A stretch of DNA of 64,000 bases. Source: Panaeolus papilionaceus. Taxonomy: Eukaryota; Basidiomycota; Agaricomycetes; Agaricales. The notes under the pieces were generated by a model that searched no databases, had not been told where the DNA came from, and saw only the letters and a program-made list of their open reading frames with translations. Every line of letters starts with the position of its first letter. The stretch's first letter is position 1. Position numbers and translations under genes: made by a program. Shown here piece by piece: positions 11,831 through 24,416 of this stretch. The DNA is taken from the NCBI GenBank assembly GCA_015501605.1, contig JADNRZ010000001.1, positions 682,001 to 746,000 on the forward strand, read 5' to 3'.

Positions 11831-12637
11831 GAGAGTGCAAGTGATTTTATATTAGTGTATGAGTAGTGATTATGCCTGTCTCGTTTTATGATTTTTTTAA
11901 AACTAAAAGGCTGGCTTAACGCGTGTCGCGTTCAATGTATATTCTATGGTGTGCAGACATTTTCCTCAAGTCAGTTAAGAACGAGTTATAACCGAAGTAA
12001 CCAGTTAGATAACTCTTGATCAACGATTAATAACCAAAGTAACTAGTTATTAACCAAAGTAGCCAGTTATTAACCTTGGTTAGCCATCAGTAACTTTGAG
12101 TAACTCGTTAATAACTTTCGTCACCTGGTTAATAACCGAAGTAACTAGTTAATAACCAAAATAACCAGTTAATAACTTTCGTTAACCGGTTAATAACCGA
12201 AGTAACTAGTTAATAACCAACGTAACCCATAAGTAACTTTTAGGAACTAGTCAAAAACTTTTCTTCACGGTTAAAACCTCTTAGTTAACTTTGAGTATCA
12301 ATGTTCACTCCCTCGTCCTACGTCCACTCTCCTCCCCCTCAGGCCATCACCCTCATCACCCCCATGTTTCATCTCACTCATCACACCTCCAGCAAGTTAC
12401 GAAATAACCTAAAATCTTTATTTATCTCTATAAATACAAAAAATCATCATCAAAAAAGGAGCGGGGGACCATGTTGAACGTCCCCTAAAATACAAAAAAT
12501 GACGGATCTAAAGGGTGAGCGTTGAATCTTTGTGAAACAAACATGCAAGTGGGTGAGGGTGTATGATACGTAGACGAGACGGCAAAAAGGCAAATCGTAG
12601 TTTTTCAAAATGCGAACGAAGAAAACAGGAGTCGCTT
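11831..12637. other. convergent intergenic region between FET3 and SHMT
   Basis: It lies between two gene 3' ends, so it should hold two terminators. The only structure I see is the minisatellite at about 11980-12290. Confidence 0.4.
11980..12290 (+). repeat. degenerate ~20-bp minisatellite (TAATAACCgAAGTAACtAGT type)
   Basis: About 15 units of 19-21 bp follow one another. The clearest are aataaccgaagtaactagtt and aataaccaaaataaccagtt. Interspersed units such as aataactttcgttaaccgg look like partly inverted versions, so the array is rich in AAC...GTT near-palindromes. It is non-coding and decays at both ends. Confidence 0.75.
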
Positions 12638-14608
12638 TTACTCATGCACCAGCCCCTCAGGCTTCGTCAAGCTCTTCACATCCACACCCGGCAGAGGCCA
12701 CTTCTGCGCAAACTCCCTCACCTCATCCCTCAACTGCTGCACCTGCCTGTACCCCTCCTTGCCCTCCTCCTGGGTCGTAGCAACCCGCACAAAGTCCTTC
12801 AGGAGCTTGGACCCGGCCTCTTTCTGGAGCAGGAGAGAGAGCTGCACGGCGCGGTGCAGGAAGGAGGCGACGACTTTGATGTCTTCTTCTTTCATGTCGC
12901 GCGATGTGAGCGCAGAGGTACCGAGGCGGATGCCTCCTGGGACTTGAGCGGATGCGTCACCAGATACAGCGTTCTCTGCGAGGTGTCATCGTCAATATCT
13001 CATCTCAATAATTACAAAAAAAAAAGAGACACCCACTGTTAATCGTAATCCCCAAGAAATCGCACACCTTCTCAACCTTGCTTCCAGTCAAGCCAATAGG
13101 CCTCAAATCCCAGAGGACGAGGTGGTTGTCCGTACCGCCTGTCTGGAGCCTGTAGCCATGCGAGACGAGGGCTTCGGAGAGCGTGCGCGCGTTGGCAATG
13201 ACCTGTTTGGCATATGCTTTGAATTCGGGGGAGGAGACTTGGAGGAGGGAGGTGGCGATAGCGGCGATGGTCTATATGCAAAAGTGAAAGGGTAGGGGTT
13301 AGGGGACTGACAAAAGTGGACAGAGGAGGTAAGGTAGATGTACGTTGTTGTGAGGACCACCTTGGCAAGCTGGGAAGACGGCGTCGTTGACGCGCTTCTC
13401 GAGGTCAGCAGCGTTCTCGAGGTCCTTCCTGAAGAAAATAAGACCAGCACGAGGACCGCGGAGAGTCTTGTGACTAAATAGGTGTTAACATCACCATCAG
13501 CATCCCTCCAAACCCAAACACAGAAAAGAAAAACACATACGTAGTAGTAGTAACAACATCACAATACTCAAATGGATTATTCAACTCCTGAGCAGCAATC
13601 AAGCCACTCGTATGCGCAATATCAGCCATCAACCACGCGCCCTCCTTCGTCGCGATCTTCTTGAGCTCGGCATAGTCCCAATCACGGGGGTACGCAGAGG
13701 CACCGCAGATGATGAGGCGGGGCTTGAAGATCTTGGCTTGGTTGGTGAGGCCGGTGTAGTCGATGAGGTTGGTCTCGGGCGTGATGGCGTAGGGGAGCGA
13801 TTGGAAGTAGATGGAGGAGGCGGTCATTTTCTTTTTGGCAGTCTATGGGTGCGTTGTTAGTAATAAGAGGGAGAGGGGAGGGGGTGATGAGGTAAACTTA
13901 CGTAGTATCCGTGAGTGAGATGACCACCGTCGGGGAGGCCGAGACCCATGAGGCGGTCATTAGGCTGGATGAGGGCGGTCAAAGCGGCGAAGCTAGGTTG
14001 AGTATGAGGTAAGTGACATGCTCATTCTCTGACTCGAGCCGTTGAAGAATACATACTTGGCCGTCTACAATCCCAAAACAAAAATAAAATAAAACATCAT
14101 CAGCACCCATCTAAAAAAAGCAACGTCGGGGCAGGGAACAACTCACGGATCCAGAATATGGCTGAACATTGACGCCCCACTTGGCCGGATCAAGGTTAAA
14201 CGCCTGGAGGGCACGCTTGCGGCACAAAATCTCCAGTTCGTCAATGTACTCGTTGCCGCCATAATAGCGGGCATTGGGGAGGCCCTCCGAGTACTTGTTG
14301 GTGAGGATGGAGCCGTTGGCTTCCATCGTTGCCTGCGAGGTCAAGTTCTACATTGATGTTAGCGAGGGTGTTGTATTGGTGAGGTGTTGGAATAGGTGGG
14401 AGGGACTGTACCTCTGAAGCGATGAGCTCGAGCCCAGTGAACTGTCTCCATGTTTCCTTATCGATGATATTCTTGATTTCTGGGTCGATCTCTGCGAGAG
14501 ACTTGTACAGGACCTTGTTCTACGTGACAGGGCATCATGGTCAGTCAGTCATCGGGGCATAAAAGCAAGTCAAAACCGTACATATTCAGGCGTAGAAGTA
14601 GTGGCCAT
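12638..14608 (-). CDS. SHM2: serine hydroxymethyltransferase, cytosolic type
   Basis: Nine exons: 14608-14582, 14519-14412, 14347-14147, 14064-14057, 13992-13902, 13842-13541, 13473-13344, 13271-13037, 12975-12638. They give 479 residues. The enzyme is PLP-dependent and interconverts serine plus tetrahydrofolate with glycine plus 5,10-methylene-THF. Diagnostic stretches are [43 protein letters not shown], and the PLP-lysine loop [16 protein letters not shown] (Lys about 248). Exon 4 is only 8 bases (acggccaa), but without it the conserved S-x-AN-F region cannot be joined in frame. There is no mitochondrial presequence before the first conserved block, hence the cytosolic call; the symbol follows the yeast cytosolic gene. 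Confidence 0.95.
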
Positions 14609-14948
14609 TGTTCTGAGGACTGAACGGGGTGATTGGGAGATGGGAGTGCGGATAAGAGCTCTTGTCAATAATCGCAACATCGCTATTCACTGGAGACCAC
14701 CAAAAAAAATTGAGTTCAACCCGGATAAAACCGAGAGAATTATTATCAGATCATATATATATCGGAACTTTGCGCCGACCCTGAGTTTGCCCCTATCCTG
14801 CTTCAATAATGAGACAGAGAGCGGGAGAGGTCATGGAAATGTGGAGACGAGAGTCAGATAGGGAGAGACAGAGTGAGACAGAAAGACTTGATTTCATTCA
14901 CAAAGCAATTTATGTAACAAGAAAGCAAAAGACACAAAACGAAACTAT

Positions 14949-16546
14949 TTATTGTACAACGACATCCAAACGTCCCATTTCATTCATCACCTTCCACACT
15001 CCCCCCCTCAGTGCATTCTCAATTCCAACAAAATCACCACCACGTCCTCCCATATCCACTTTAAGCATCACCCTCGTCGTGGTCAATCCAGCCTTTTCAA
15101 GGAGGGCTTCAACAACAGCCGGCAGACCGCACCACCCAAACGACACCAAAGCATCACTCGCAGGACCAGTAGCATGCGCACTGATCCGGGTGTCGATATC
15201 GACAGCGAAGCAGAGTGACTTTAGCGGGACCATCTTGGACACGAACACGGCGTCTTTGCTCCTGTTCTGACCCGTCCCGAGGGGCAGCAAGAGCTGCGTG
15301 AGGAGCGATTTCAAGTATCCTTCCAGGTGAGTCTGTATCACCACCGGATGACTCGTCCTCAACCCTTCGATTTCGAGGCGTTCTAAATTTGCACATGGGC
15401 TTATATCAACAGCTGGAATCCTGCGTAGTGCTATAATACCCAACTCATCAGCATCTCCCCAACATTCAATGAAAAGAAAAGAAATCAAGAAAACTCACCA
15501 GAACTAGAAGGCGGCAACGACACACACAAACCTTTCACACTTTCCCCATTAAGCCCAAAATAGCGCTTCAGCAACCCCATAACCGCATTCCCCGCATCAA
15601 CGCTAAACCGCATCTCCTCAATCTCCACAGGCGGGCATTGCTGGATCAGCCACTCCAGCACCATCACGCTCATACCAGGGTCGTAGTGCTGGAAGGCGTA
15701 TTTGCGTAGATCCAGAAGTGGGATGAGGACTTTGGATGTGGGGGTGGTGAGGCGAGGCATTGCGATCGTGGTATCCCCAGTATCACTGGGAGCAGCGGGG
15801 GCCTTGAGAGATGGCATAGGCATCATCAATTTCGCAGAAGACAACCTCGCCACCGTCAATTTCTCAAGTACCGGCAACGATCCAACAAGGTCAAATATCT
15901 GGCTGGGGGAATCGCAAGCCACGTCCCTGATCTCGAGCTCTTTGATGCTCTTGAGCTGATGCAGCGTCTGCATGAAGCCAGGCTGAATATCCGCCAGCGA
16001 GATTTGGACGAGACGGAGTGTTTTCACACTCGCGAGCATACGATATAACCTATCCCCCTGGGCCTTCTCCCTCTGTGCCCCCTTCCTTCCCTGCCCCTGC
16101 CCCTGCGCATCACACCCATCCCTCCCCCTCCGCTTGCACCCCATCGCCTCCCGCATCCTCACCCCCGTCAGCGTCATCCTCCCCACCGACATGCCCAGAC
16201 TGCACCCCGGCGCCTCCAAGAGCCGCATGAACCCATCGATGCCCGCGCAGTCGAGGGTGAGGTCGGCGAAGATGTGGAAGCGGCAGCGGGGGAGCATGCA
16301 TGAGGCGGCGAGGCTGCAGGCGAGGAGCGAGGCGTGGTCGGCGGCGAGGTTGTCTATGATGGATTCAAGTGTTTCCTGTGGGAGTGTGAGGGAGGACTTG
16401 GGGGGAGCAGTAGTAGTAGTAGTAGCCGTCATCGTCGACGGTGTCGTTATCAACGGTATCGTCGTCATCGTTGTACCCGCCATTGTCGGACTGGCATGGG
16501 TAATGATAGACGTCTGGTTGGGTACTACTACTACTACTTTCGCCAT
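14949..16546 (-). CDS. F-box-like protein, agaric type
   Basis: Two exons, 16546-15499 and 15430-14949, give 509 residues. After a Thr/Val-rich low-complexity N-terminus, an F-box-like motif starts at about residue 55 (LPQETLESIIDNLA, then a short Leu/Ala-rich helix and a CRFHIFADLTL strand). This is the usual opening of large F-box families in mushrooms. The rest has scattered leucine-rich stretches (LRLVQISLADIQP, IKELEIRDVACDS, LEKLTVARLSS) compatible with degenerate LRRs. Such proteins usually act as substrate adaptors of SCF ubiquitin ligases. The start is uncertain because several in-frame Met codons precede the F-box. Confidence 0.6.
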
Positions 16547-18808
16547 GATTACTTCGTTTATTATTATTGGTGTTACTGCGCGAGTGGGTGTGTTCGTATC
16601 TTGTACTAATGGTGGTGGTGTTGTATTGAGAACAACCCATTTATTGATTCACGATGAGAGGGGTTCAAGTGCGAGGCCCGCTTGTCGCCGTTGATGCACG
16701 CACTGGAAGGGCGGGGTGTTGAGTGTAGGGTGGTAAGATAAGAGAGTCAGGAGAGTGTTAGTAGAGGGATGTGAGGTGTGTTGAGTGGTGGGTAAGCTGG
16801 TGAGGTGGCTGGTGAGTAAGATGAGAGTGGGAGACGAGAGAGGTGATTGAGCTAAGCTAAGCTGAGTAAAGAAAGGGGCTGGTGGGAAATCTGGGGAAAA
16901 CAGGAACGGAATCAAATCCAAGCGTAATAATGCTCCTCAGTCGTCGTCGTGGGGAACAACGAGCAGAGATGGACGCTGACGCTGAGTAGTAATCCCTCAA
17001 GCAGGTCAAGGAAGTAAGCAAGAAAGATACTTATCCGAAGTCTTCCCTGAACCAGGATCTAAATAGTGCTGTCAATGGGAAGGGAAGGGGCAAGGTCCTT
17101 TCCTTCCCCATTCAGCACGACATGATCATGATCATATGAGTGCCTAAACCAATTCATGGCTCATCTCACTGCATTGCTCCTATGCTAGTGGGGTTAGACA
17201 TCGATATGACTCGGATGAATAGCATGGCTGAATGAGCACATTAAGCCACTGGCATCATATCATGCGCTGTCAGTGACAGTTAACGTTGGAGTAACACGAG
17301 CTTAAGAATCAGAATGCACGGACAAATGTCTGCACAAAGTAAAATAAAATACCTCACCTCGGAATCCTTGAGGATCAACGAGCGATAAGTATAAGTCACA
17401 AGTAATCATCGCTGAAGCGGGTAAAGTCGTCGAATCCATCAGTCCATTTTTATCTTTCGGATGCTTTTACGAGGGCACGTTCATGGATGGGATATGGACA
17501 ATCATATATCATAGAGCATGTTGTCTGCCCACGAGTTGGACTTTATCGAATGACATGCTGACCCCTTAGTCCGATCAGACCGAAGAACGTCACTAATACT
17601 CAGAGCGAAGCTTGGATGAGATATTCATGATAATTCCTAGAATAAAAATGTGGACTGAAGATAGGCTAACGACGCAGTACAGCCAGATCACGCAGCCTGA
17701 GATAGCCTAACCTAATCTCGGACCATACTCATATTCATTGACACTCATTCTCATACTATCTTATCCTATCTTACCATCGTAGGAGCAAACGCCAAAGATA
17801 TTCCTCTTTTGACTCGATTAACACCCAGCCATCCCACTTTAGACTCGATTAAAACCTACCTGTCCCTGTTTAGCCTCATTCACCACCCACCCATTCCCAT
17901 ATCTCAAGCTTATTTCTCAGACGTGAAGAGTGGCACAACACGCGTCAATGCGTTCCGTTCGATCACCCGAGCCAAGTGGGCTTGGGTTTCAGCGCATTCA
18001 GCGCGTTCAGGCAAACTCACTGGCATTAAACGCAAGCTCTTTCAGGGTATTCATATGCGATGTCATTATCACTCTACAGTGTACATGTTGATGATCAAGC
18101 CCTCCACCCTTAAGCTTACTTACTTACACTTACACTTGTAATTACAAGTGAACTCACCTTTATCACAATTAAAGATCACATATAAACGCGTCAAGCCTGA
18201 GCATTCCAATTCAAAGCCTATCTTATCATCGACACCACACATACGATCACCCAGTTAAACATAGCACACCCGAGCCGACCCTCCTATTCCTATCTTATCC
18301 ACACTTCACCTATTCCTATTCCTATCCCCACCTCCAAACCACATCTATTCCTATCATCCCATTCATCCCCCATCAATTCCTGTCCCATCATATCCATACC
18401 GTACTTCTCAAATTCTTTCGGACCGCCCATGTTCGTCGAAACATGACACTACTTAGTACTCGAGGTGCTTCGGTTGATTATCTCATTCTCTTCGGAGTGA
18501 GTAGTGTAATGCACCTGATGACCCGTACCCTTAACGGGAGATCGTCGTCGTGGAACGTTCGGGGGTTCATGTGGGTTGTTGTGCACGACTATGACATCGA
18601 TATTGCCATTGGCGGTTAGAGTGGAACTTACTGACGATGCTGATGATGAAATGAAAAATGTATAAAAGATACCACTTTTGAGCGATTCAAAGTAATTTAA
18701 TTTCACTTAATGACAATTAAAAAAGAGTTCATGAGCTAATTGCAAAGAGCATTATTAAAATCCTCAGTGAGATTCATGCCCACAGAAAATATGACGCGGA
18801 ATCAAAAA
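16547..18808. other. gene-poor intergenic region, 2.3 kb
   Basis: I find no reading frame with recognisable protein character on either strand. The frame at 17809-18141 lacks family features. Pyrimidine-rich CCTATTCCTAT repeats lie around 18270-18350, and gctaagctaagctgag is at about 16852-16867. Part of it must be the promoter of the F-box gene. Confidence 0.4.
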
Positions 18809-18893
18809 GGGCCTCACTGGGAATTGAACCCAGGACCTCCTCCAATTAAGTGGTTAACCCAAAGGAGGAATCATACGACTAGACCATAAGGCC
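18809..18893 (-). tRNA. tRNA-Pro(TGG), intron-containing
   Basis: On the minus strand the acceptor GGCCTTA (18893-18887) pairs with TGAGGCC (18816-18810), with C73 at 18809. The D arm reads GGTCTAGTCGTATGA. The anticodon stem CCTCC/GGAGG encloses a TTTGGG loop with anticodon TGG at 18861-18859. A 14-base intron follows position 37, and the T arm is CTGGGTTCAATTCCCAG. A second copy lies at 61116-61200 with a different intron. Confidence 0.93.
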
Positions 18894-19065
18894 GATGAAT
18901 ATGTCTAAGGTGTTGCAAACCATGACCGTAATGGTTGTGTAGAAAATAGGGGCGGTTATCGATACTAAACTACGAGAAACTACGCCTTGTGCCATCTTCG
19001 AAGGGTATAAAAGACCCCAACTAATCAATATTATAATTTACTATAAGAAAATTTCAACAATCAAA

Positions 19066-21218
19066 TTACGCGTTGATCCACCACTTGAAAACAGTCAAAT
19101 TGACATACCTCGTTATCCCACCCACCATCAATCGATGCCCCTCAGTCCCACCTCCCGCATATCCTTCCAAACTCCCGACATACCCCTCCCACTCCTCATC
19201 CGACACAATAGGCGCAGCAACATACGGCTCAACATCTAGCATCTCCAACAGCGCTCCCATCCTCGGGACCAACTTCTTCGCCGCCTCCGTCTCCAGGCGA
19301 GCTTGGCTCATCCCATCCAGCCCCTCACAATTCGCCGCGTACCATGCCCCGTGCCTACGAACCCAAGAAGCAACGAATAAATTGAGGATATCATCATCGA
19401 TAACCCCAATGGCACTCTCGAATGCCATTCGAGCGCCCATGGCTTCGATGAGGGTTTGACAGAGCGGGAGAATGGAGGTGTCGATGGATGGGGAGCGGTG
19501 GGACGTGGTATGGGCGAGGGAGGAGCGGAGGGAGGAGATGAGGGAGCGCTCGTGTTGCGCGAGGAGGGTGTTGGGGTTTTGGTATGTGGGGATGGGGATC
19601 CGGTTTCGGAGGAGGTCGATAGCGAAGCCTTGGTAAGAAGTTGAATATAGGTCCATAAATAACGAAAACAAATAAGTAAGGGACTTACGGATAGAAAGAA
19701 CGAGAATGTCGCCTTCTGCAATAGCCGCACCGCGGAGATCAGCCTACCAGGATCAAAAACAAAAGTCAATCTTAAAGGCTACTCAAAAGCACAACCCAGA
19801 CGTCTCAAAATAAAACACAACGCACATGTAACACGCCCAACTGATTCACCTCCATAAGTCCCTGCGCACCACACCGGTCCCCCAGCTCCAAAAGCACAGC
19901 ACTCGCCGTCCTCACTGTCAGCGTCTTCACCACGGCCGCAACGAAATGCCTCTCCTCACCCTGCGCACTCACAAAAAGCGCCGTACAGCGCTCTGTAAAC
20001 ACCCTCAGGACGAGTGCTTGTGCGATTGCTGAAAGCACGGGGGTGTATTGCGTGCTATACGACATAATCGGTTTTGACCTTGGTTTGAGGGTGTTGGAGG
20101 AGGATGCGTCGATAACGTGTCTCCGAAGGCTGTACTTCGCTGCAATGTATGCTGCGATCCGTATTGCGGAGACGGCGAAGACGCCCATTGAGATTGTACC
20201 GCTGATCACGCGCGAGATGGAGTCAAAAAATGCGATGCGGAGGTCGGTGGGTTTGGAGAGTGAGCCGAGAAGGGACGAGGCGGGGAGGTGGAGGTGGTTG
20301 AAGGATGTGAGGCAGTGTTTTACGGGACGTGCGGAGCCGCGGGGGGAGAGAACTCTGCATATGAGTGGAATGTTGGTGTTAAGAAAGAACGAGCGTCAGA
20401 ATTCGAAAGGAAATAAAAAGAAAGCAATGCGCACTTCGAAACAATTCCAGGCTCCATTTTCACCCCATCATGAAGTTTGACTATGAAAACCTTCGGACCT
20501 TGGTCCTCCCCGTTGACGAATAGGCGCGCAAACACTATCGCGACGCATGGGTAGCCGGAAGGCGACGTTGGAGGCATGTATCTATTTGGTGACAGTCAAT
20601 CAATGGGGCTCTCGGGGTATAAAAGGCGAACTAGAAATTTGACGCTTACTTCGCCGCCGATGGCGTTGGCGTATGCAGCTCAAAGCTCCCGTCTGGGAGG
20701 AGCGTAGCGCGGGTCTCCATATTGATAACATCAAGCCCATGTCCTAGTTCAGTAAGACAATACTGGCCACTACATCCAACCATCCGCTCCACATCAGTAA
20801 TCCCGTAAATCACCACACATAAATTTGAAACCGATCCACGTACTTCCACTCAAACGACACGAGTTTGTCAACGATAGGCTGGAGATCTGGGCGCGTCGGT
20901 AAGTATTTCGCAATGGTACCAAGACACAGGTTATAGTGGATTGTCAAGAGGGTGCCTACGGACCCGTCCATAGCTTAGGATGGGGTCCGCGTGAAAGTCC
21001 CAGTAGCGGGGGGTTAGGTTGTAAACCTCCTTAGCAATTAATTCTGGGGATTAGAGTTTAGGAATAATTGCCTCCCATTGGATTCCAATACTGCACTCAC
21101 GGTAGTGCTCCACAATCGACTTTGCGCGTTCGTAGGATAACTTGATACGTTCTTCGTATGACAAGGACTCGGGACGGGTGCGCCAGAGGGGTGTCGTGGC
21201 AAGCTTTGCTGTTGACAT
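19066..21218 (-). CDS. peroxisomal acyl-CoA oxidase, with an apparent +1 frameshift in exon 2
   Basis: Seven exons: 21218-21101, 21043-20844, 20769-20650, 20581-20435, 20354-19826, 19743-19689, 19628-19066. Signatures include ERIKLSYERAKSIVEHY, DGSVGTLLTIHYNLCLG, GQYCLTELGHGLD, FVNGEDQGPKVFIV, SRVISGTISMGVFAV and ADLRGAAIAEGDILVLSIR. The enzyme catalyses the FAD-dependent, H2O2-forming first step of peroxisomal beta-oxidation. Exon 2 is 200 bases where both flanking phases require 199 or 202. The frame breaks near 20975-20980, where DFHADPIL is out of frame with AMDGSVG by one extra A in cctaagct, and the second frame has a TAA there. All other junctions are clean. It is either a recent null allele or a sequence error. 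The C-terminus ends INA, not a canonical PTS1. Confidence 0.82.
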
Positions 21219-21755
21219 TGAGCCGCCTAGATTGTACTTTGAATCCTCAATTTAGTGGAAAGGGAAAAGGGTGAGCCCACAGTGCTGGTTCTGAGGGCAC
21301 AACCCCTCGCAATCGCTTTGTATAAAAGAGCACGATCTGAATTCAGCGAATCTTTGCAATCGATTCTTCGAGCGTAATGAGTCTAACTTCAAAAACCCCC
21401 CATTGCCAAAAAGCAGTGCGTTTACTCGATTGAATCTTCTAGATTGGCCCTTGTTTCGTAACAGCGCTAGCTCGAGCCTGATTCGGAATCACCAAATCAA
21501 GGATGATTAATGAACTAGGAACTTCGTTCTCGACTTAGCACTGAGATTGCTTGTTACATCATAGTAAGCACAACGTTGAATCGTTCGGAAGAGGTACGGG
21601 CATCGCGGAGATACCTGGTAGCAAACTTTAAGAACATTGTGGAATGGTGAGAAGATGAAAAACGAGTAGAAGGCTTCATGGCCATTACCAGCTACGGAGT
21701 ACTCGTGTAAAATGAATGAACGCAGAAGGAAGACACGGATCGAGCATCCTAGTAC
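21219..21755. other. intergenic, upstream of the acyl-CoA oxidase gene
   Basis: I see no gene. It should contain the promoter of the oxidase and the terminator of the GTPase gene, both on the minus strand. Confidence 0.4.
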
Positions 21756-23101
21756 CTATTCCCCATGCTTGAGCGACTTGGCTTTAGGATGCTTCGAAGC
21801 ATCGAAAAAATAGCTCAGCAAACCTTTAATAGCAAGGTTCCGGGATGATGACTCGCCCAATTCACAACCTGCAGGAATCTCCACCTCATGTGCCCACTGC
21901 CAATAGAGTAATCTATACTTGGTGTTCGCAGGGTGAGTGTTAACTGCAATCGACTTTCGGAGCTGCTGAGCCGCACGGCCAAAACCTGACGGCGGTCGTC
22001 CGAAATCCACAAACTGCTTTATAAACTTGGTCAAGGTCTCGTTGTTCTCCCTCTGGTTCTCCTCGAGGATCGCTTTGAGCTCAAGGTTGACCTGCGCATC
22101 GGGCTGAGCTAGGTCTAGCTCAATGATTTTTTTCTGCTGAAGAGCTCCGACGATGCGCTCGTGTAAGTCGTGATAAAGGTGGGGTGATGTCGAAGTCTTG
22201 TGTTTGATGAACGCGTTGGTGTAGTAGTTTCCTTGATCTACCACCTCCAGTGCAGAGCTTCTGGTATTCATGAACCGGGTGATGGAAATTTCATGTCCCC
22301 CAAATAATTCCTAGAGGTCAAAGATAAGCAATCCAGCATGGAATACGCAGTAAATGGGACAGCCTTACCTTGAAAACTTCATCTGCCAACTGGGAAAAGT
22401 TAGAATCTGCTCGGGTTTGCGTTTGTTCATTGTAAAGGTTGTCCCACATAGTGGTTACGAAAATCACCGAATCAAGGTCATCATAAGGCCCAAACAACTG
22501 TTTGAACATCTCGATCGTCTTTCGCCTACTTCCAGCCAGTCGCTTTCCTGTAATGGGAGTCAAAAATAAGATTCTGTTTACATAGGATAAACTAACAAGG
22601 GTTCGAATCAGTTTCCGAGGCTTGATTGGGAGAAGCAAGTAATTTACCCATTGTCCTTCAACCACTGTTTAACCATGTCCATGATTTCGATTTCAGAGAT
22701 TTTTGGGTCTGAAAATCCTGGTGTGTCGACCAAATATACAGGTCGGTTCGTGGCTTTTCGAAAGACCAGACGGTAAGCGGTCACATTCTGAGTGCATCCT
22801 CCAAGCTGGTCTTTGGCGATCGAAAGTGTCTGATATCCACCAGCAAACCCCTCGATGAACTTGGAGAAGCAAAAATTACGAAATATTGGGTAAAAGGGAT
22901 TACAATATTCGACTTACTGAGCTTTTCCCTGCGCCTGTCGGTCCCATGAACCTATACATGTATGTAAAAAGGTTAATCTAGACCGCTCAATTGGCGGGAT
23001 TGCACATACATATATAGGTATGCCTGTCGCGGTATGCGGCTGGTCACTTCAACAGAAACTTCACCCGTTATTTTCAAGTTTTCGAGTTCAGGAATTTCCA
23101 T
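21756..23101 (-). CDS. small P-loop GTPase (AIG1/MMR_HSR1-like G domain)
   Basis: Five exons: 23101-23010, 22951-22918, 22859-22648, 22573-22369, 22310-21756. They give 365 residues. G1 is GPTGAGKSS (about residues 34-42), created across a very short second exon. G3 is DTPGF (87-91). The expected G4 TKxD position reads TTMWD (153-157), the variant seen in this mushroom family. ITGKRLAGSRRKTIEMF between G3 and G4 is a family landmark. The C-terminal third is helical and charged with no known domain. Proteins like this are abundant, variable and of unknown role in Agaricomycetes; immunity or membrane trafficking has been suggested only by analogy to AIG1/GIMAP. The start MEIPELENLK was chosen as the first Met that gives a normal-length N-terminus. 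Confidence 0.75.
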
Positions 23102-23423
23102 GGCGAGAGTAGAAGTGACCAAGTAATGCTGAATGGAAATCCTGGATGATGTGAGGTGGTGGGTGTTGCAGTGAAAGGTGTGGCCTCTTGCCAGGGGCGT
23201 GTCAGAGGTGAGGCATTTATTCTGATTATCTGAGCTCATCCAATCCTTGTTGCGCCACAGAGCTGCCCAGCATGAAGTAAGAGAAATATTTGCCATCCTC
23301 ACGAGCACTTTGTCACTGACGAGGACTCTGATGGAACATATTCCGAGCCGTCCCTAGTTCTGAACAGTTCGAGAGTCGTCAAATATGTTTATTGTTAAAA
23401 CGAAGGACATGTGGATACTGAAC

Positions 23424-24416
23424 CTATCCTAGGTTAGGGATCACTACAAACCATTGAGATGGGCCGAACGTGAGGAGCTCAGGACTGGCTTGGCCCCACT
23501 GGTCCATATCAATGAATTTCAGGCGACGAGTGGATGGAATGAGTGATGAAAATGCCAGAGGGCTATGAGGAGGGATGCTGCCGTGCTCGAGGTAATAGCC
23601 AAGCACAAACCAAGTGTCGGCGTTCAGGTGGAAGCTCCAGGGGCTTTTCTGCTTGATCAAGTCATAGTCGTTGTCCCACTCTGGTGTTTACAATGTTGAG
23701 TCAATATGGAGGAAAACGTGTTTTAGTAGAATTACTTACGACCACTGAGCAGGTTAGACGAGCCACGAGCCGCAGGAAAAACAGAAGTCTTGGAGTCGTC
23801 CGACCATTCCCAACTATCTGTAGTCCCAGCCAAAAGACGAGTAGCTTCATGGATGAGCACTCCAATCCTCAGCCAATCCGGTGTTACAACGTCGTCATAA
23901 AACTCCCTCCCGATGCTGACAGCGTGCTTGGCTTTGTTCGCAATAGCCAAGATGTTACGATCGGGGAACGTAGCTTGCCAGGAAGAGATCCTCAGAATCC
24001 CTGAGTCCAGAATATCGACGGTTCTCTCAATGTCGTTCAGATTCAATTCTTCACCGAAGACATCCTTGAGTTTCTGAAGACTGGCACTGTCTTGCTGTCG
24101 GGCGCTCTCCACAGTTGTCCTCATAAGCCCAATTTGTCTCGCAGCTGTTAACAGTATCTCAGCAGGGATCAAATAGGCTGACTCATCAAAACTTACCTCC
24201 TTCGACTGCCCAGTTGAGAACCTGAGGACTCGGACCCCCGCTTTCATAGGTCGTCGATGATGATTGGTATACCACACCAAAGACAGGAACAGGTGCAGAA
24301 AGAACGCCTAGAGGACCCTATGAGCCTGGTACACTCAAGCTTTGACCGAAACACTTACGTTTGCAGCACAACATAACCACCACTACGACCTGAAAAGTGG
24401 AGACGAATCCGAGCAT
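23424..24416 (-). CDS. secreted aspzincin-like (deuterolysin / Lys-specific metallopeptidase-like) protein with degenerate active site
   Basis: Four exons: 24416-24359, 24307-24197, 24144-23740, 23680-23424. They give 276 residues. A hydrophobic N-terminal signal (VSTFQVVVVVMLCC) is followed by APVPVFG. The core has the aspzincin order: VLIHEATRLLAGTTD at about residues 152-166, then a C-terminal LNADTWFVLGYYLE block matching the family's NADxY region. In active members the first motif is HExxH with a downstream GTxD. Here the second zinc-binding histidine is Arg159 (HEATR), while the GTxD Asp is kept. The protein may therefore be inactive or have changed metal binding. The signal peptide suggests secretion. 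Confidence 0.65.
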
